Assembly: GCA_003313425.1 (NCBI GenBank)
Contig: NHZP01000033.1
Coordinates: 310,001 to 374,000, forward strand
DNA length: 64,000 nt
DNA from: Pseudopyrenochaeta lycopersici
Lineage: Eukaryota > Ascomycota > Dothideomycetes > Pleosporales > Pseudopyrenochaetaceae
Reading direction: 5' to 3'
The notes under the pieces are model-generated. The model was given only the letters and a program-made list of their open reading frames with translations. It had not been told where the DNA came from and did not search any database. The position numbers were made by a program, and so were the translations under genes. Each line of letters begins with the position of its first letter. Positions within the stretch are counted from its first letter, which is position 1. Positions 1-12,345 of the stretch are shown piece by piece.

Positions 1-1563
1 TAGCATTGAGATTTTCCTTCGGTTAGCTATTTTTATCCGAACGTCGGAGAAACAGAAGCCATAAGGGATGTGTACGACCATGGCTATTATGTGCCTTTAA
101 CTTTAGGAATGCATGCGTTCTGATGCGGCAAGTATTCCGATACGTAGGTGTCCATCCTAGGCAGGTTTCATATTCTTAATGGTGAACTTATGCCTTTCAG
201 AGTCCCCAATCTCTGTTGGAACGCGACTGAATCAAACTACCCTTGTGGTGGTCGCTTACATGCCAACCGTGCACACTGTCTTCCACAATGCATTGAGGCA
301 CTCTCAAGACACCAACTATGCAGGCGAAGGTTGCTAGGAGACTGAAGGTTCGAGCAAAGGGTCGTAATGATATCATGGCCTCAACCAGAAGCAGAGCTCT
401 AGAGGCCTTCATATGATGTGATTTCTTGCTGCGCTGGTGTGCATAGCTCTTGTGCAGAGCGTTCAGGCTTGGTGTTGAGCTAGTTATCGGCCCGCTGTGT
501 ACTTCTATTGAGAACAGAGAGCGCGATTTGGCAAAGAAATAAACGTGACATAGTGCCGGATGAGCGCTTCCTTCGGCGTACGAGCTGTTGAAATGGTTGG
601 GTCGATTGTCATTGATGCACGTACAGTAGGTGTTCTCAGTGGTGGGTGGAATATGGCTCCGAAAAGAAAATGCTCCGCGGCGTTACGATGACTGCTACCA
701 CCACAACCACAGTCATGTGGCAACCGCTCGCATGCGGCGGTGATTCAGCAGAGAATTATAGTTGAGAAGGCGCAAAATTTTGATTGGGCACGCCAATCCA
801 GGCACCGAAGTTGATGAGTGCAATGGCGAGATCGCGAGACTCGAAAATGACACGGTTCACGCGACTGCCAAGCCACTAGCCTGGTTAGTATCCCATCTCA
901 GCCGCGTTCGTCCATCTGCCTGTCAACGTTCGGATTGCTCTATGATAGCTTGCCTTTGAGGGTGTTTTCGCGTTTGATGTCTTGCTACTGCATATTATTT
1001 TCAAAGCCCTATATGCGACTGCATGACAACGATTTGCCTACCCTTGGTGGCCTCACGATTACCGAGCAGTTTGACCAACCCCTCAAGGTCGCAGATGCAG
1101 CCCTGTTTCAAGCCGCATACATACCCTGTCGTGCTACTGTCATCAAATCTCCTGTCGCACTGCAACACATCACCGAATTTCTACGTGCACTGCTGCGTCC
1201 TTATGATAGACCCTGCACGATGCCAACGCCAGGAGCCGTCTGAGGTGTCCAATTCTGTATTATTTTTCTCCCTCTGTAATGATCATGCATGGTGCCTGAG
1301 TTGTTCCATGCATTCTGGCAGATCAATTTCACCGTGATGTGGCGCTACCTTGTCTCGGCTAACGCCCCCTACAGTCCTCGTATATTCGCATTCCGCTCCC
1401 CAAAAGCGAAAAATCCGTTGACGGCCAAGAATACCTCAAATTACTTTCGCAACATCAAAGACTATGGCCTCCCAGGGGCCCCGGCCACTTCAACGAACAA
1501 AAAGACCCCCCGACCCTGATTGTTAAATAGAATGCAAACCAGACACGGCTCTACGCAAGTAAA
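1..1563. other. No supported gene
   Basis: Only short overlapping open frames on both strands, none with a recognisable motif, start context or splice pattern. Base composition is ordinary, not RIP-like. It probably holds the 5' flank and promoter of the membrane-protein gene that starts at 1564. Confidence 0.5.
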
Positions 1564-4500
1564 ATGTTGCCAATCGATGGCTTAAGCGTTGGCACCGTTG
1601 CCGGTTTAATTGCCGCTGGTGTCTTTGTCAGTACGTTATCCAGCTTCCCAGGGCTTTCGCTCTTGCGTTGACTGCTGTATAGTTCAATTTCTCATACCTA
1701 TCATTGTACCTTTCATACTGGTAGGGCTGTTGAAGCAAGATAATAATGCCGCGACTTGGTATATATCTCGGACCCAATGCGGTATCGGCCATTAACCATT
1801 CGACAGGTCTGTGGTAGGACGCACATTACATGCTTCGCACTGGCCTCGAATTCTGAATACCGACTCTGCTGGCAGCCATGGCGTCAGAGGAAGCGTCCGA
1901 TTTGCTACAATCGGTCAACTTCTATTCCTTCTTCTTGTTGCAGTTGCATCTGTAGTCACACCTCTTGGGCTCCACGAGGCGATCGTTCCTTTGGAGGGCC
2001 TAAAGGAAGAGAGTTTTAGCTATGCGCGAGACAAGTCTGCTATGGATATTGGGTGCGTACTTGCCTCGAATATATAATCTAATCTGACCACTGTAGTACA
2101 CTTCCTCGTCGGAACGATTTTGGTTTTTCGAGGACATGCTTTAGTTTTCGGCCAAAAGCCTGTCCTTGGTCCGAAACGATCATCAATGAAAGTTTCAGTA
2201 ATACCAGTTATACAGCAGATCTCCCTGACGGATACGATGTTAGAATCCCGCAAAACATCACTGATATCTACTCTGCTGGGTTGGCTGAACTTCCAAAAAC
2301 TGTTTCGAGTGTCTTCGATATTCAATGGAGGACTTACAAGAAGGTTCTCCAGACTAAACTTCAAAAAGAGGGCCAGAGCTATCTTGTTGGAGATTATCGA
2401 CAATTATCCCAAATGGTGCTTAACAATGCCTGGGAGGCGGTCGCCGGACTTGTGGTCAACACGAAGACTGGGGGTATCGGCTTTAGGAATCATACAACTC
2501 CACCTTTCCTTCCTCATGGCGGCGTTTGGTCAGAGGACCTCTTGTTCATCGAGCCCGAAACTGAATGCGTGGATCTGAACGTTACACTCGATTTCAAAAT
2601 CCCATATTCGAATGACGAGTCGTCGACAGTAGTGAATCTCACTGTCACAAACCACGGAGGCTTTTCAAACTTCAACAAAGAGATCCCGTCCTGTAATTAT
2701 CTGGTTCCATACACCTAACATGTGGCATTGATGGCTAACCTCCTTAGACGACTACAATAAAACCTGGGCTAGTCCAAATCTTCGCGATCGCGCATACTTT
2801 GCAGCGTGGTTTACGAACGTTTACGCAATGTTTTACATGAATATTACCAACCCAAAGAACGCTGACCATTCTCAGCGTTTCTCATACGTGAACGCAGAAG
2901 AAGGTCAACAATTCTCGGTGAACCAGGACAAGACATTCGGGCTGTTTCAAGCTCGATATGATCAGATGATGATCGGGGAGTATGGCGAATTTCTTGTGAG
3001 TTGCCCAATTTCATTCGCACGCCCACTAGCTGGGAGTTACCTGGCGATGGTGGGTTTGATCTATCAGTTGTACTGACCAATGTCTTCAGAACATCCCAGA
3101 GATCAAATTCAATGGAACACTATCAAACTCGTCATATCCGAATCCTTTTAAGATAAGTACTAAGAACTTTACCGATATTGGTAAGTCTCCGATCACTCTG
3201 CAGCTACTATTGGAATAAAAGCTGACCATATATTTTCAGCAACGGCATGCAGCAATAACAACGGCAAAAGTTATGCAAATATCTCAAACGTAGCGATATC
3301 GTGTGGCATGGTTTATGGTGCAGCAAGAAGAAGAGATGGCTCTGCCTCGCTGCTCTTTGACCCTGGAACTGAATGGACGGTCCCGCTGTATTCATGTGCA
3401 TCCGCGTCCAAAGCATCTATAAAGTCGGTCTCGTTCAAATATAACGGTACAGATGGGTTGAGCTCATTGAATATCTTGGACATTAAGCCTAAGGCATATG
3501 CGACTGAGAAAGAGAAGCCGCTCTGGGCAGTCGAGAATCTCAAGATGCGCCTTGAAGATATAAATCCTGTTTGGGGTATCACACTCCCAGAGCACGAAAA
3601 CCATCCGAATATCTCTACTGCCCGGCAGGAACACCTATATCTACCAGGTCTCGCACCGACGATATATGCGGCACCCACACGATCACATCAGAGTCTGGCC
3701 GGAGTGGACTTTTACTCGACCATCATGGGGTTCACGTATACTATGGATGCTGCTGACGCTGGCAGCAGCTACGGTGTCCCGGACTACACTGGCCGGACGA
3801 ACCTGGCCTTGTACAATAAATGGCAGGAGTACTCTCGGAACGCGACAATAGCTGCGAAGATCATCGACTTAATATGGACGGACATTAGTGCGAATGCAGT
3901 TGTAGGCACCAGAGGCCAACTACGAGCAGAGGCACTACAAGGCCTTGCGAAACGAGATGAGCCACAGACCACCGTCAAAGTTCCAATCACAGTATATTCT
4001 CGGAAGGTCCAATTTGATATGCGTTACGGCATTCCTGCTTTCCTCGTACTTGGCCTATGCGCCCTGTTCCTGTTGGTAGCGTTTGGCTTCATGACAATGG
4101 GAAAATCCACGCCATCGACAATGCGCCGTTTCCTGAACCAGACATCCACTGGACGTATTTTCACAACTGTCTTTTACACAAACGATTGCCCGCCCGGCGC
4201 TTCACTGGCAGAATGGTCGCGCCTTGTTGGAAGAAAACGGATTCATCTCGGTGGCTGGCACCCGCGGGCGTTGGACAGCACTTCTGGGCAACCCTTGGCT
4301 GATGGGGGTAACACTCCAGCTGGTGTGCCGGGTACTGCAAATTCGACTGTGTATGGGAAGATGGACGACACTAGTATCAATCTGCACTCACTGCCCTCAC
4401 CGCAGGCATATTCACCTGTCAATGGAGGGGGCGAAGCACAGAGCTATTTCAATCCGGGTCTTGGGAATCAATCAAGCGTTCAATTGTTGCCATCCAACCC

Positions 4501-4624
4501 GGCAACGCTGAATCCGCAGACTTATGGCTACCAGTATGTTCTTGCATTGATTGCTATAGATTCTAGGCTAACACTTTATAGACCGCATCACACCGACAAC
4601 ATGGGCTCGGTTCATGCGAGATAG
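1564..4624 (+). CDS. Large N-glycosylated fungal membrane protein, function unknown
   Basis: Eight exons read by eye: 1564-1630, 1683-1758, 1807-2052, 2097-2692, 2748-2995, 3090-3180, 3240-4533, 4582-4624, giving 886 aa. All introns are GT-AG, 44-94 nt; several have CTAAC-type branch points. The N-terminus has a hydrophobic segment (about residues 8-40), then the motif WSVVGRTLHASHWPRIL, a second TM at about 81-105 (GQLLFLLLVAVASVVTPLGL), and a long ectodomain with at least ten N-x-S/T sequons (for example NITD, NHTT, NVTL, NKTW, NFTD). A last TM lies at about 705-727 (FLVLGLCALFLLVAFGF), followed by a Gly/Pro/Ser-rich cytosolic tail. This layout matches a widespread Pezizomycotina family without a named function; plasma-membrane location is inferred. 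The final intron is 48 nt and in frame, so its retention would only add 16 residues. The ATG at 1564 is chosen because splicing from it joins directly to the conserved N-terminal block. Confidence 0.85.
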
Positions 4625-7115
4625 CGATAGCAAGATACCGAGTGGACTCTCTCCTCCCTTGTGCTTGTTGAACATGGCCTGTACTGCCGTTCCAAGACCT
4701 GGTTGTCCTCTCCAGCCCACCTAGAAGATACCATGTACCCCAAAGAACAGGTGTCCCAACTCCACCTTCAACACCTTGTCTACGTTTGTGTGGTGCCGTC
4801 GAGCTCGCGAAGCTGCCCATGCGCATGGGCAGGATGGCTTGTTATAACATCGGGATAGGGCGATAGAGGCGTTGATTTGGTGAACGGGTCGTTGGCTGTA
4901 TTCGAAATGACGTAATCAGGATATTCGCGGCGGATTGCTTGGACAAAAAGGGATTGTTGGACGTCAAAACTATCAGCGGCAACTGTGATTATCAGTATTG
5001 TCAGATCCTTGGAGTATATTCTTGTTGCCGCGGCTCGAAAGCAGACCAGACACTAGAATGGATTATCGAGCACAGACGAGGACGGCTAGGAGATGCTGGG
5101 TCTGTTTACACTTCGGATGTGCCGTTTTGGCAGGACAGATCCGCACTGCCTGCATTTTCTACCTGATTGAGCGCTGGCTATGGTTTCGGTAAGCCGGCAC
5201 CATGTTGAACGATAAAGGGGCAAAATTCGTCTAATCCTGCCCAATCAGTTCACGCTAAATAATCGGTTAATGCATGTGATTGATTGCGGGCTGCATGCTG
5301 CGAAAATCGTCTTATGTAACATGCGAGAGCGCGACGACCGTGCTTCATCATGTGGCAAGGGCGACGCGGAGGGCACGTTGCCAAGGTGTGACGTGGTTCA
5401 CGAATGTTATGCCAGCACGTTCCCGACTGCAGCAGGGCTGAGGTTGCATTCGTCCAGTAGAACTGGTTGAATTTAATGGCGCGTCTCTGACCGTGATGTT
5501 CGGAGAGGTTCCATGCCGAACTTAGAGGTCAATTCGTTGCACGCTCACCGCTAATTCGACCTCGCCTGCAGAGCGTGATTGATTCGATTCGTGTCTTATA
5601 TAATCCGCGCGGTCCTGCAACTCTGCACTGCCTCAAGGCCTGGGCTTTTTCGGCCCAGGGCTTGGGTTGGTCTACTTGGGAGCTATGCACCGACTTGGGG
5701 CTTTCTTTGACTTCGAGCCTGCTCCCCGATATTTGCTTACCTCGTTTGAAGGCGGTGAGAGGCAAACCGGAGATCTGGTGTCCAGCGTCTATTCCTTCTA
5801 TCTGGGATCATGCATCCTTCCGCCAGACGGAAAACCTTCGGTTTAGGCACGTGAGCGGCGGATCCTGCCGCTTTTCTGCCAAACCGTAGCCGGAAGCCTC
5901 TGGTTAAACTGATGGTGAAGCAGCTAAGCAAAACTAAGCAACATTAACCACTGCCCATTACGTCGCGATGTTCGTCCGAGGTCGCGGTTTCGCAAAATGT
6001 GGCCTGTTGGTTTCATGGTGGGTTAAGCAACACTTTCGATCCCGCCGTTGGTCATGCCGCGAGAAAAGGCTCTATGGCAGATGCTCCAGCCGCATCATAG
6101 ATCCTGACTCATGCTGTCCTGGTTGTCCTCGTCAGTCTTCGAGGCAATTGACCTTGCCCATGCATTGGAACGTTGCGCAGGCGTTGGAAAAGCACACAAA
6201 TTGTACGGCCAGCCTATTGCGACGCACGCATATCCGTTAAAACTTGTCATCTTCAACATTTGCTCGCAGGGTCCCGTACTACTAAGATAACCTTAGATTG
6301 CATATATGCAGTAAGATTGCTGAATTGAATGAGGGCATTTTATGTTGTGAAGTTGCAAGCGGGAAAGTGGGGGTTACTTTTTGCACACTGCTCCACAGGA
6401 AGTGGGCCCTCTCCCCTGCTAGAGGACCAACTTTTACGGGGAATGCTGTCCAGTAGAACAAAGGGTCCAGCCCTACTAACGCGCAACTGGAAAGAGTGCG
6501 GAAGGGGCAACCTTGCCGTGAACAGACTTTAGCGAGATGCCACGTTGTTTCAGCTCTGAGATTGACGGCCTGGTCTCAGCCAACAACGTGGATCGCGGGA
6601 TGAAATGTTGGGCTTCACATGTCGGTGCTTGAGACTCACAGCCGAAGCTAGTTGATTTTCTTTCGGAGCGCCAATCTTTATTGCCTTCGCACCAAACTTT
6701 ATGTCACAACCACGCATCCAAAACCGGTGTAGATGGATGAAGGCGGATCCCTGCTAAGGGCACGTTCCCCTGAAAATGGATCAACAAGTGGGCATGAGGG
6801 TGGCTGCTCAGTAAGTCATGGCTTTTGTTGTAAGTAAACATGAGAGGACACCAAAACCCTGTTAATGCGGCGTGATATCGACTAGATTGAACATATCTCC
6901 AAAAGGGCATGTTGGCGGGACCGGTACACGTACAGTCTGTTCGTCGAGCCTGGATATTGCATACTGCTGGCTTTTGGTCCTGCCTTACCAAGCGTTATGG
7001 TTTTGCTTTCCAACTGCATAGGTACAGCGAACTAAAGCTACCCTCAAGACTTTTTGCTTCGTCTTTTTGGCTGCATCTTCATCACACTGTGTCTCTACCT
7101 CGGGACGATTACAAG
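4625..7115. other. Intergenic, no supported gene
   Basis: About 2.5 kb of normal composition with only short unconvincing open frames. It includes the 3' flank of the membrane-protein gene, several small imperfect palindromes (for example near 5638-5665) and the probable 5' leader of the retropepsin-like gene. No tRNA or rRNA was recognised. Confidence 0.4.
6540..6591. repeat. Short inverted repeat (hairpin)
   Basis: 10-bp arms CCACGTTGTT (6540-6549) and AACAACGTGG (6582-6591) enclose a second 6-bp stem, CTGAGA/TCTCAG. It lies in a gene-free stretch; role unknown. Confidence 0.5.
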
Positions 7116-7865
7116 ATGGGCTCTCGTATCACGGCAGAAGGAACTCAAACGCAAAGTGATATGGTTTCTATCGAAACTGTACATACCGCGTCCGCTTTTT
7201 CATCCCAGGACCTTGCCAACATGACACAGCGCAGCAACAGCATACCAGACCTGAGAAACCTTCATTTGAACAATGACAACGGCACAAATGAGCATATGGA
7301 GGAGACTGTACAGCGCCTTGTAGAGGTGAGAGAATCTGATAATGATAAAGTGGCTAAAGCAAGAGGAAAGGGAGCAAAGTGTGCGGTGCCAAAGGACGTG
7401 ACGAAAACCAAGGCTCGACGGCTGCAGGAACGTCTGCAAAAAATGTGCACCGCAATCTATCCGCGGATGCGATACCCTCGCGGCAAGGACCCATATGTCA
7501 AGACGATCTACATCGAAAGCGTGGCGGGGGTTCCCAGTCATTACATGCATGCCATCGCCCTGATCGACACCGGGTGCACAGAAAACCTCATGAGCCGGGG
7601 GATGGCTGAGCAGGTCGGCGCAGTGCTCCCGGCCCACACCGATACGCCAAGATTGTTTACGCTCGGGTCCTCTGAATTCAAGTCGGTGGGATGTATCGAT
7701 CGCCGATGGCTCCCCGCTCGCCCAAGGTTTGGGAAGGAGTTTTACGAGGCGAAATGGGAAGTGGCAGAGGGGACGAACAAGGTGCTTGAGCACTATGATG
7801 TTCTTGTTGGTACCAAAACGCAAGCGCAGTACCAGTTGGTCAAATTGAGTTCAATATTGGGCTGA
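7116..7865 (+). CDS. Retropepsin-like aspartic protease domain protein
   Basis: Single-exon ORF of 249 aa from the ATG at 7116 (context ACAAGATGG). The frame stays open upstream to 6909, but that part looks like leader sequence. The N-terminal half is polar (Ser/Thr/Asn, then Lys/Arg-rich). Residues ~150-165 contain IALIDTGCTENLMS, the D-T-G flap-type catalytic motif of retropepsins, and the C-terminal part has FDVLVG-like HYDVLVGTKTQAQYQL, where retropepsins place the second hydrophobic-hydrophobic-Gly block. No reverse transcriptase or integrase lies near it, so this looks like a stand-alone (possibly domesticated) retropepsin of the kind common in Dothideomycetes. Related sequences follow at 9474-10311 and 13321-13635. 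Whether it dimerises or cleaves anything is not shown by the sequence. Confidence 0.6.
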   Translation: MGSRITAEGTQTQSDMVSIETVHTASAFSSQDLANMTQRSNSIPDLRNLHLNNDNGTNEHMEETVQRLVEVRESDNDKVAKARGKGAKCAVPKDVTKTKARRLQERLQKMCTAIYPRMRYPRGKDPYVKTIYIESVAGVPSHYMHAIALIDTGCTENLMSRGMAEQVGAVLPAHTDTPRLFTLGSSEFKSVGCIDRRWLPARPRFGKEFYEAKWEVAEGTNKVLEHYDVLVGTKTQAQYQLVKLSSILG

Positions 7866-8238
7866 CGCATATGTGTCGCTGGTATGGGTTTTCCATGGGC
7901 TAGGGTCAGCATTGCAAGGGGATTTTGGGTTCAGCATACTTAGCCGCCGTCGTTTGGCCATCGCCTCTTCTTGGTTCTATAGGTGCAAGAATGATAATCC
8001 TGGTCCTCGATGCTTGAAACGGGCTTCGTGCTGTTGAGAATACGCGTTTGAAGCGTGACGCGATGATGCCAATCCCTCGCTATATGAGATCAACTATGCG
8101 CGAGAAGGACAAGCATCTTGGGCTGGCCAGGTTCGCGCGGACGGGCAAAGGCATCTCTTGGCGGGTGACGTCAGTTGCGACGCGGGAAGTCTGCTCCTAA
8201 AAATATGGAATGGCGTACTATAGCGTAGGGTCGGAGTA
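7866..8238. other. Intergenic
   Basis: 3' flank of the retropepsin-like gene up to the foldback element. No open frame or motif of note. Confidence 0.4.
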
Positions 8239-8660
8239 ACGTGTTCCACCGGTCACCTGCGAATACCAGTCAACCGCGAACGCGAAAACCCACCAAAAAT
8301 CAAGAAAACCAACCCATGCAATCTCAACAACTACTTAGTAGTATATCTTAAAACTTAATATCCAGCCTTTTACACTTATTTAATAGCTCTTTTTAAATCC
8401 TTAGGCTTGCAGCTTTTACTACTGTCTAGATATTAAGTTTTAGTGTTAAATTTTGTGCTATTTTACTGTTGTAAGACTTATCATATAAAATCCTTTAAAA
8501 ACTTAAAATAAAGCTTAAAATATACATAGAAGGTTAGATTTTAAGTTTTAAGATAGAATACTAAGTAGTTATGAAGATTGCAAGGGTTCGCTTTTCTGGA
8601 TTTTGGTGGTTTTTCGCGTTCGCGGTTGACTGGTATTCGCAGGTGACTGGTGAAACACGT
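8239..8660. mobile_element. Foldback MITE with ~130-bp terminal inverted repeats
   Basis: Left end ACGTGTTCCACCGGTCACCT and right end, reverse-complemented, ACGTGTTTCACCAGTCACCT start inverted repeats of about 130 bp with only scattered mismatches. The 160-bp core is AT-rich and non-coding. The flanks are TA (8237-8238) and CA (8661-8662), compatible with a TA-target Tc1/mariner-superfamily element whose right duplicate has mutated. The same terminal sequence ACGTGTTCCACC occurs at 14340, where an autonomous relative may have stood. Confidence 0.85.
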
Positions 8661-9473
8661 CAATCACTCTTGCTGCGACCATGCCGTATTCGGGGCACAC
8701 GACGGCTCCTGCCCAAGGAGCCCCGCGAATGATGGCGTTTACCAGATGCCGTTACGGTGGCGCGGGTACGGAACTAGGACCGGCTTCGGTTTCGATTCCA
8801 GAAGGCTCCTTTTCGGCAGGCTGCCGGGGTGGCAAATAGGATCGCCGCATGGAAGCTCCGTTGTCCCCTATAGGATCACATCAGAACCACCAGCACCGAG
8901 CCGTCGGCAGGAGATGTGGAGCCCCGCCTGGTCGCTGATTCGTCTGTGGCCATCGGGGACGAGGCTGTACACCGCAAGCGTCCTGGTCGCGCTTACGTGC
9001 GGTTGTCGAGCTTGTGGTTTTCCCCAGCACGCATGGCAGCCTCCGTCTTCCCATGCCAACCAACGCCGCTTCCCTCACGAACGTCGTTCATCTTTCGTGC
9101 CTGGCAGACGTCTCACAGCACTTGCTGCCGCGTACAGCCCTCTTCAGCCCTCTTCAGCCCTCTTCAGCCCCCTTCTTCATCGTCTACCGGCGCTCTTCTC
9201 GTTCTCCGCACGACTGCGTTTGCAGTGATTCCGAGCGATTGGGCACGCACGAGCTGCCTGCCACCTTTGGACCTAGACGGCGCCGATAGCAGCAAATGGT
9301 AGCGGGTAGTACACGCAGCGCCGACCGCGCCTTCTGCCACGAGCCTGGAAGTGCCATGGGTGCCAGCAATCCTGAGCCGAGTGATACCCCCAAAGGTAAA
9401 TGGCATCCCAACATGTCCTCACTTGTGCAGTTGCCACGACCGTCTGCGCTAACGTAATCCAGCTCTGCTTCCA
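8661..9473. other. Intergenic with short tandem repeat
   Basis: Overlapping open frames on both strands, none recognisable. A 10-bp unit CAGCCCTCTT is repeated 3.6 times at 9135-9170. It may contain the promoter and leader of the gene starting at 9474. Confidence 0.4.
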
Positions 9474-10311
9474 ATGCCACTGGATGCTCATCGCAATTGC
9501 CCCCGCTGCGCACTCGAGGAGACGGAAAAAGCCCACAACGCCACGCTCACCACCGCCACCTCTCCACCTCTATCAACTCTAAATGGCAAAGCCATCTGCT
9601 CACGGAAGAAATTCGCCCGAGGCCTGTGTTCCATGTTCAAGCGCGTGCCACACGTCGAAAATTTCCAGAGAGACGTCCTTCTGGAGATTGCCGTGCCCGG
9701 CGCTGACTTTTGTTCCGCATCCGTGCCTGCCCTCTTCGACAGGTCCTCCCGTTTCAACTTCATCTCAGAGGATTGTCTGATACAATTCGGCTTTACGACC
9801 AAGTTTGACCAAGGGCATCTGATCAAAGCCCGATGGCATGCCGAACCAGATGAGAAGCTCAAAGAACCACGTCTGTTTTTCAGGTCGAAATATGAGGACG
9901 GTGAATTTCTTTATGCCAGGAGTTTGGGCCAATTTAAGCTTATTATTGGCTGGGATACCATTGAAGCCCTGGCGCTGTTGGAACCAAAATCCGGCTTCGC
10001 CGCACCCGCCTTCTGCCAGAGGGCCCCGCAAGTCGATCGTAGGTTGTGTACTAGTCAACCCTATGGGGGGTATTATTGACAATCTTTTTCCAGAAGGTGC
10101 TGCTAGGCGCAACCTACCAGCCGCGGCTGAGTTTCGAGCCCAGGAATCGGCACTGATGAAGCAGCACAGACAGGTAATGCGACCAGGCCTTCCCTTTATG
10201 GTTCATGCTGATATGCGTAGCAAAAGGAAGCGGCGGCGGCGGCCGCCGCCGCCACCGCTGCTGCTGCCGGCGGGACCCAAACTTAATGACCATCGTTCCA
10301 AGCATGACTGA
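9474..10311 (+). CDS. Retropepsin-like fold protein with degenerate active site
   Basis: Two exons, 9474-10038 and 10094-10311 (intron 55 nt, donor GTAGGT, acceptor TTCCAG), giving 260 aa. The middle reads VPALFDRSSRFNFISEDCL, aligned by eye with the ALIDTG block of the gene at 7116, followed by the matching distal block FKLIIGWDTIEALALL. The catalytic D-T-G is replaced by D-R-S, so proteolysis is doubtful. The second exon encodes a basic run and a proline run, made by a GC-rich triplet repeat at about 10229-10268. The ATG at 9474 is the first in frame. Stopping at 10079 without the intron is possible, but the spliced frame continues with a helical Arg/Glu-rich stretch seen in other members of this kind. 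Confidence 0.5.
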
Positions 10312-11337
10312 TTGCCGGACAGCATGGACGCCAACTCAACAAGCGATTCACTTCTTCCGAACTTCATAGGGGGCAAAACCTTCTGCATAGCGATACTCTT
10401 TCCTAGCATCAATTCCTTGGGAGGCGCACATCGGGCAGGATAACATTCTGCACTACATATTTAGAGTCTTTCTTGGTTTTTTTTCAAGACCATTTTCATT
10501 ACTACTAACATACCAGCCCCACCTTCTCTCCACCTTGTCTTCACAGTTCCAACAGCATCTACGGCGAAATAGGCGAGTCGGTTGCTCTTCTCCACACCAA
10601 GACAGCCGCATTGAGAAAACGGGCCTGAAGCTAATAGACAGCTCGGGAGACGATGGTTTCCCATGCGCTTGACTTCCGTTTCTTTTAGGCTTTTGGCGGT
10701 ACTTTTGCTTTCTTTCATTGATAGACATGACTCATGAGGAGCGAAACGACATAATGCGACCCCGGGTCCGACGGACGTGCTCGTCTTGTAGATGGAGAAA
10801 TGGGTGGGAATGTAATCTAGCAAGGCGATTTCTTGAGCTCATCTAATCCGAGATAAATGACATGAAAATAAGTTATTCAGTAAGTGACGCGGTATTTTGC
10901 ATATTTTGTTTTTCAAATGGGGTTGAGGGCGAAACGGAGATAAGCGGGGTACTGAGTAAGTGCGGGGAAAGCTCATGTTATCTACCCATCATAAATGCCA
11001 AGCCTACCTGCATGGGCATAGGTCCTGGTATTGGCTTTCCGTCCGGGAGTTTCACAGATCACGTGATACCGGCTGGCCTCGTCGGCAAGTAGATGGATAA
11101 TGAGTAAATACGCCTGATGGCAACGCAGCCTTGTAGTTGACGTGCAGTAAACGCTATGTTGTATTCCCATTCCGCTTATCCTCTTTCATTCAGCTACGGA
11201 GGATAGTGTATTTAAGCTTGACCCAATAAAACTTAACTGTCGGTAGTAAGAGAAACAGATTCCATAACCTTCGCTGTTACCCCCGAGCCTGACCTACAAT
11301 CGCCTGTCATAACGGTCCACTTGTTGTCAGGTGACAT
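10312..11337. other. Intergenic, no supported gene
   Basis: Mixed short frames only. It contains the 3' ends of the flanking genes, which converge here (9474-10311 on +, 11338-12345 on -). Confidence 0.4.
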
Positions 11338-12345
11338 TCACCTAGTGGCAGGAGTATTCTTGTCAGTCCCGACAAACACGACTTGCACGGCTGCAAATCT
11401 GATATGTTATTAGATATTCATTTGGTGTATATGAATATGGGCCTCGATTTAAGGACTTACGCTGCCGTGACTGCAAATACTTCGGCCCGCTTTGCGCCAG
11501 CAAAACCAATCATGGAGACAGAAAGTAGTATATTGAATCCAGCTATGATTCCAAGCCTAGCAGGCATGGAATGAACACGATACAGCACGAGGATGGACGC
11601 TATTGGTAACAGGGAGGCGAAGATGCTCGTGAGCCACTGAGTTATCTTTAAAATCGAACTATCCATGTATCCAACCACTCCATGCTTACGGGATACCTTC
11701 TTGAATCGGTCACATCCGCATCGAAACATGGTAGGCAGGGCGACTTTTACCACCCAATTAGAAAATGGGTCTTCCTTCTCCCGTGGACAGAGCGAAACAA
11801 GATCCGGACTGCACGACTTTCGAGCAGCCGTAGAGCCCCATATGGCTCCATCCGGCCCAGGGAGAATCACTGGTTTCGTGGTGGTGGTGCCTACCTCGAG
11901 GAAATCCTGTATATGTTCGAGGTCACAATTGTCCGGTTCTGACAACTTCAAAATCATTGATTGCTGTAGAAGTGCATGGTCTATCAAGCGTGTCAGCCAA
12001 AGTAGTGCCAAAAGCAAAGACAAACCCACTGTACTCCTTCATGGTCTCCCTAATTTTTAAAACTAAATCTAGCTGGCTAGTGTCCCCATCGTCCGTCGAC
12101 TGTTCCAGCCAGAACCAGTTCAATGCGTATTTCGACTTCCTCCCCGTGCCATCCAAACTGTCGAGTTTCTGGCGTTCCTGTAGAAGCTCTTCTAGTATGG
12201 TGAGCTCCGCTTGGAAGTAGAGCAGATTTTGAGCATTAAGAAAGCCAAACCTGCGGAAGATGCTTGTTTCAGGCTGAAGCTCCATTTGTGCCGCCAACTT
12301 GGGATATCCAAGCACATATCCACTGAGCGGATCATGCCCTGCCAT
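11338..12345 (-). CDS. DUF6594-family membrane protein
   Basis: Minus strand, three exons: 12345-12030, 11980-11461, 11398-11338; introns 49 and 62 nt with donors GTGGGT and GTAAGT. The product is 298 aa. The N-terminus has the family hallmark GYPKLAAQM, then FRRFGFLNAQNLLYFQAEL, a coiled-coil-like Glu/Leu helix and YNHALLQQS at the first splice junction. The C-terminal third has three hydrophobic helices (WLTSIFASLLPIASILVLY; GIIAGFNILLSVSMIGF; VFAVTAAFAAVQVVFV). Pfam-type DUF6594 proteins share exactly this arrangement; their role is unknown. Both splice junctions restore family-typical sequence, which supports the model. The frame is open upstream to 12408 but without an ATG; the ATG at 12345 has good context. 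Reasonably intact gene between transposon-free flanks. Confidence 0.88.

Noticed and set aside
8650..9536. Overlapping open frames on both strands
   Set aside because: GC-rich low-complexity sequence keeps several frames open; no domain, start context or splice evidence favours any.
10727..10846. 40-codon plus-strand ORF with C-x2-C and a third Cys
   Set aside because: Too short, no family recognised, and one chance Cys pair is not evidence of a zinc-binding protein.
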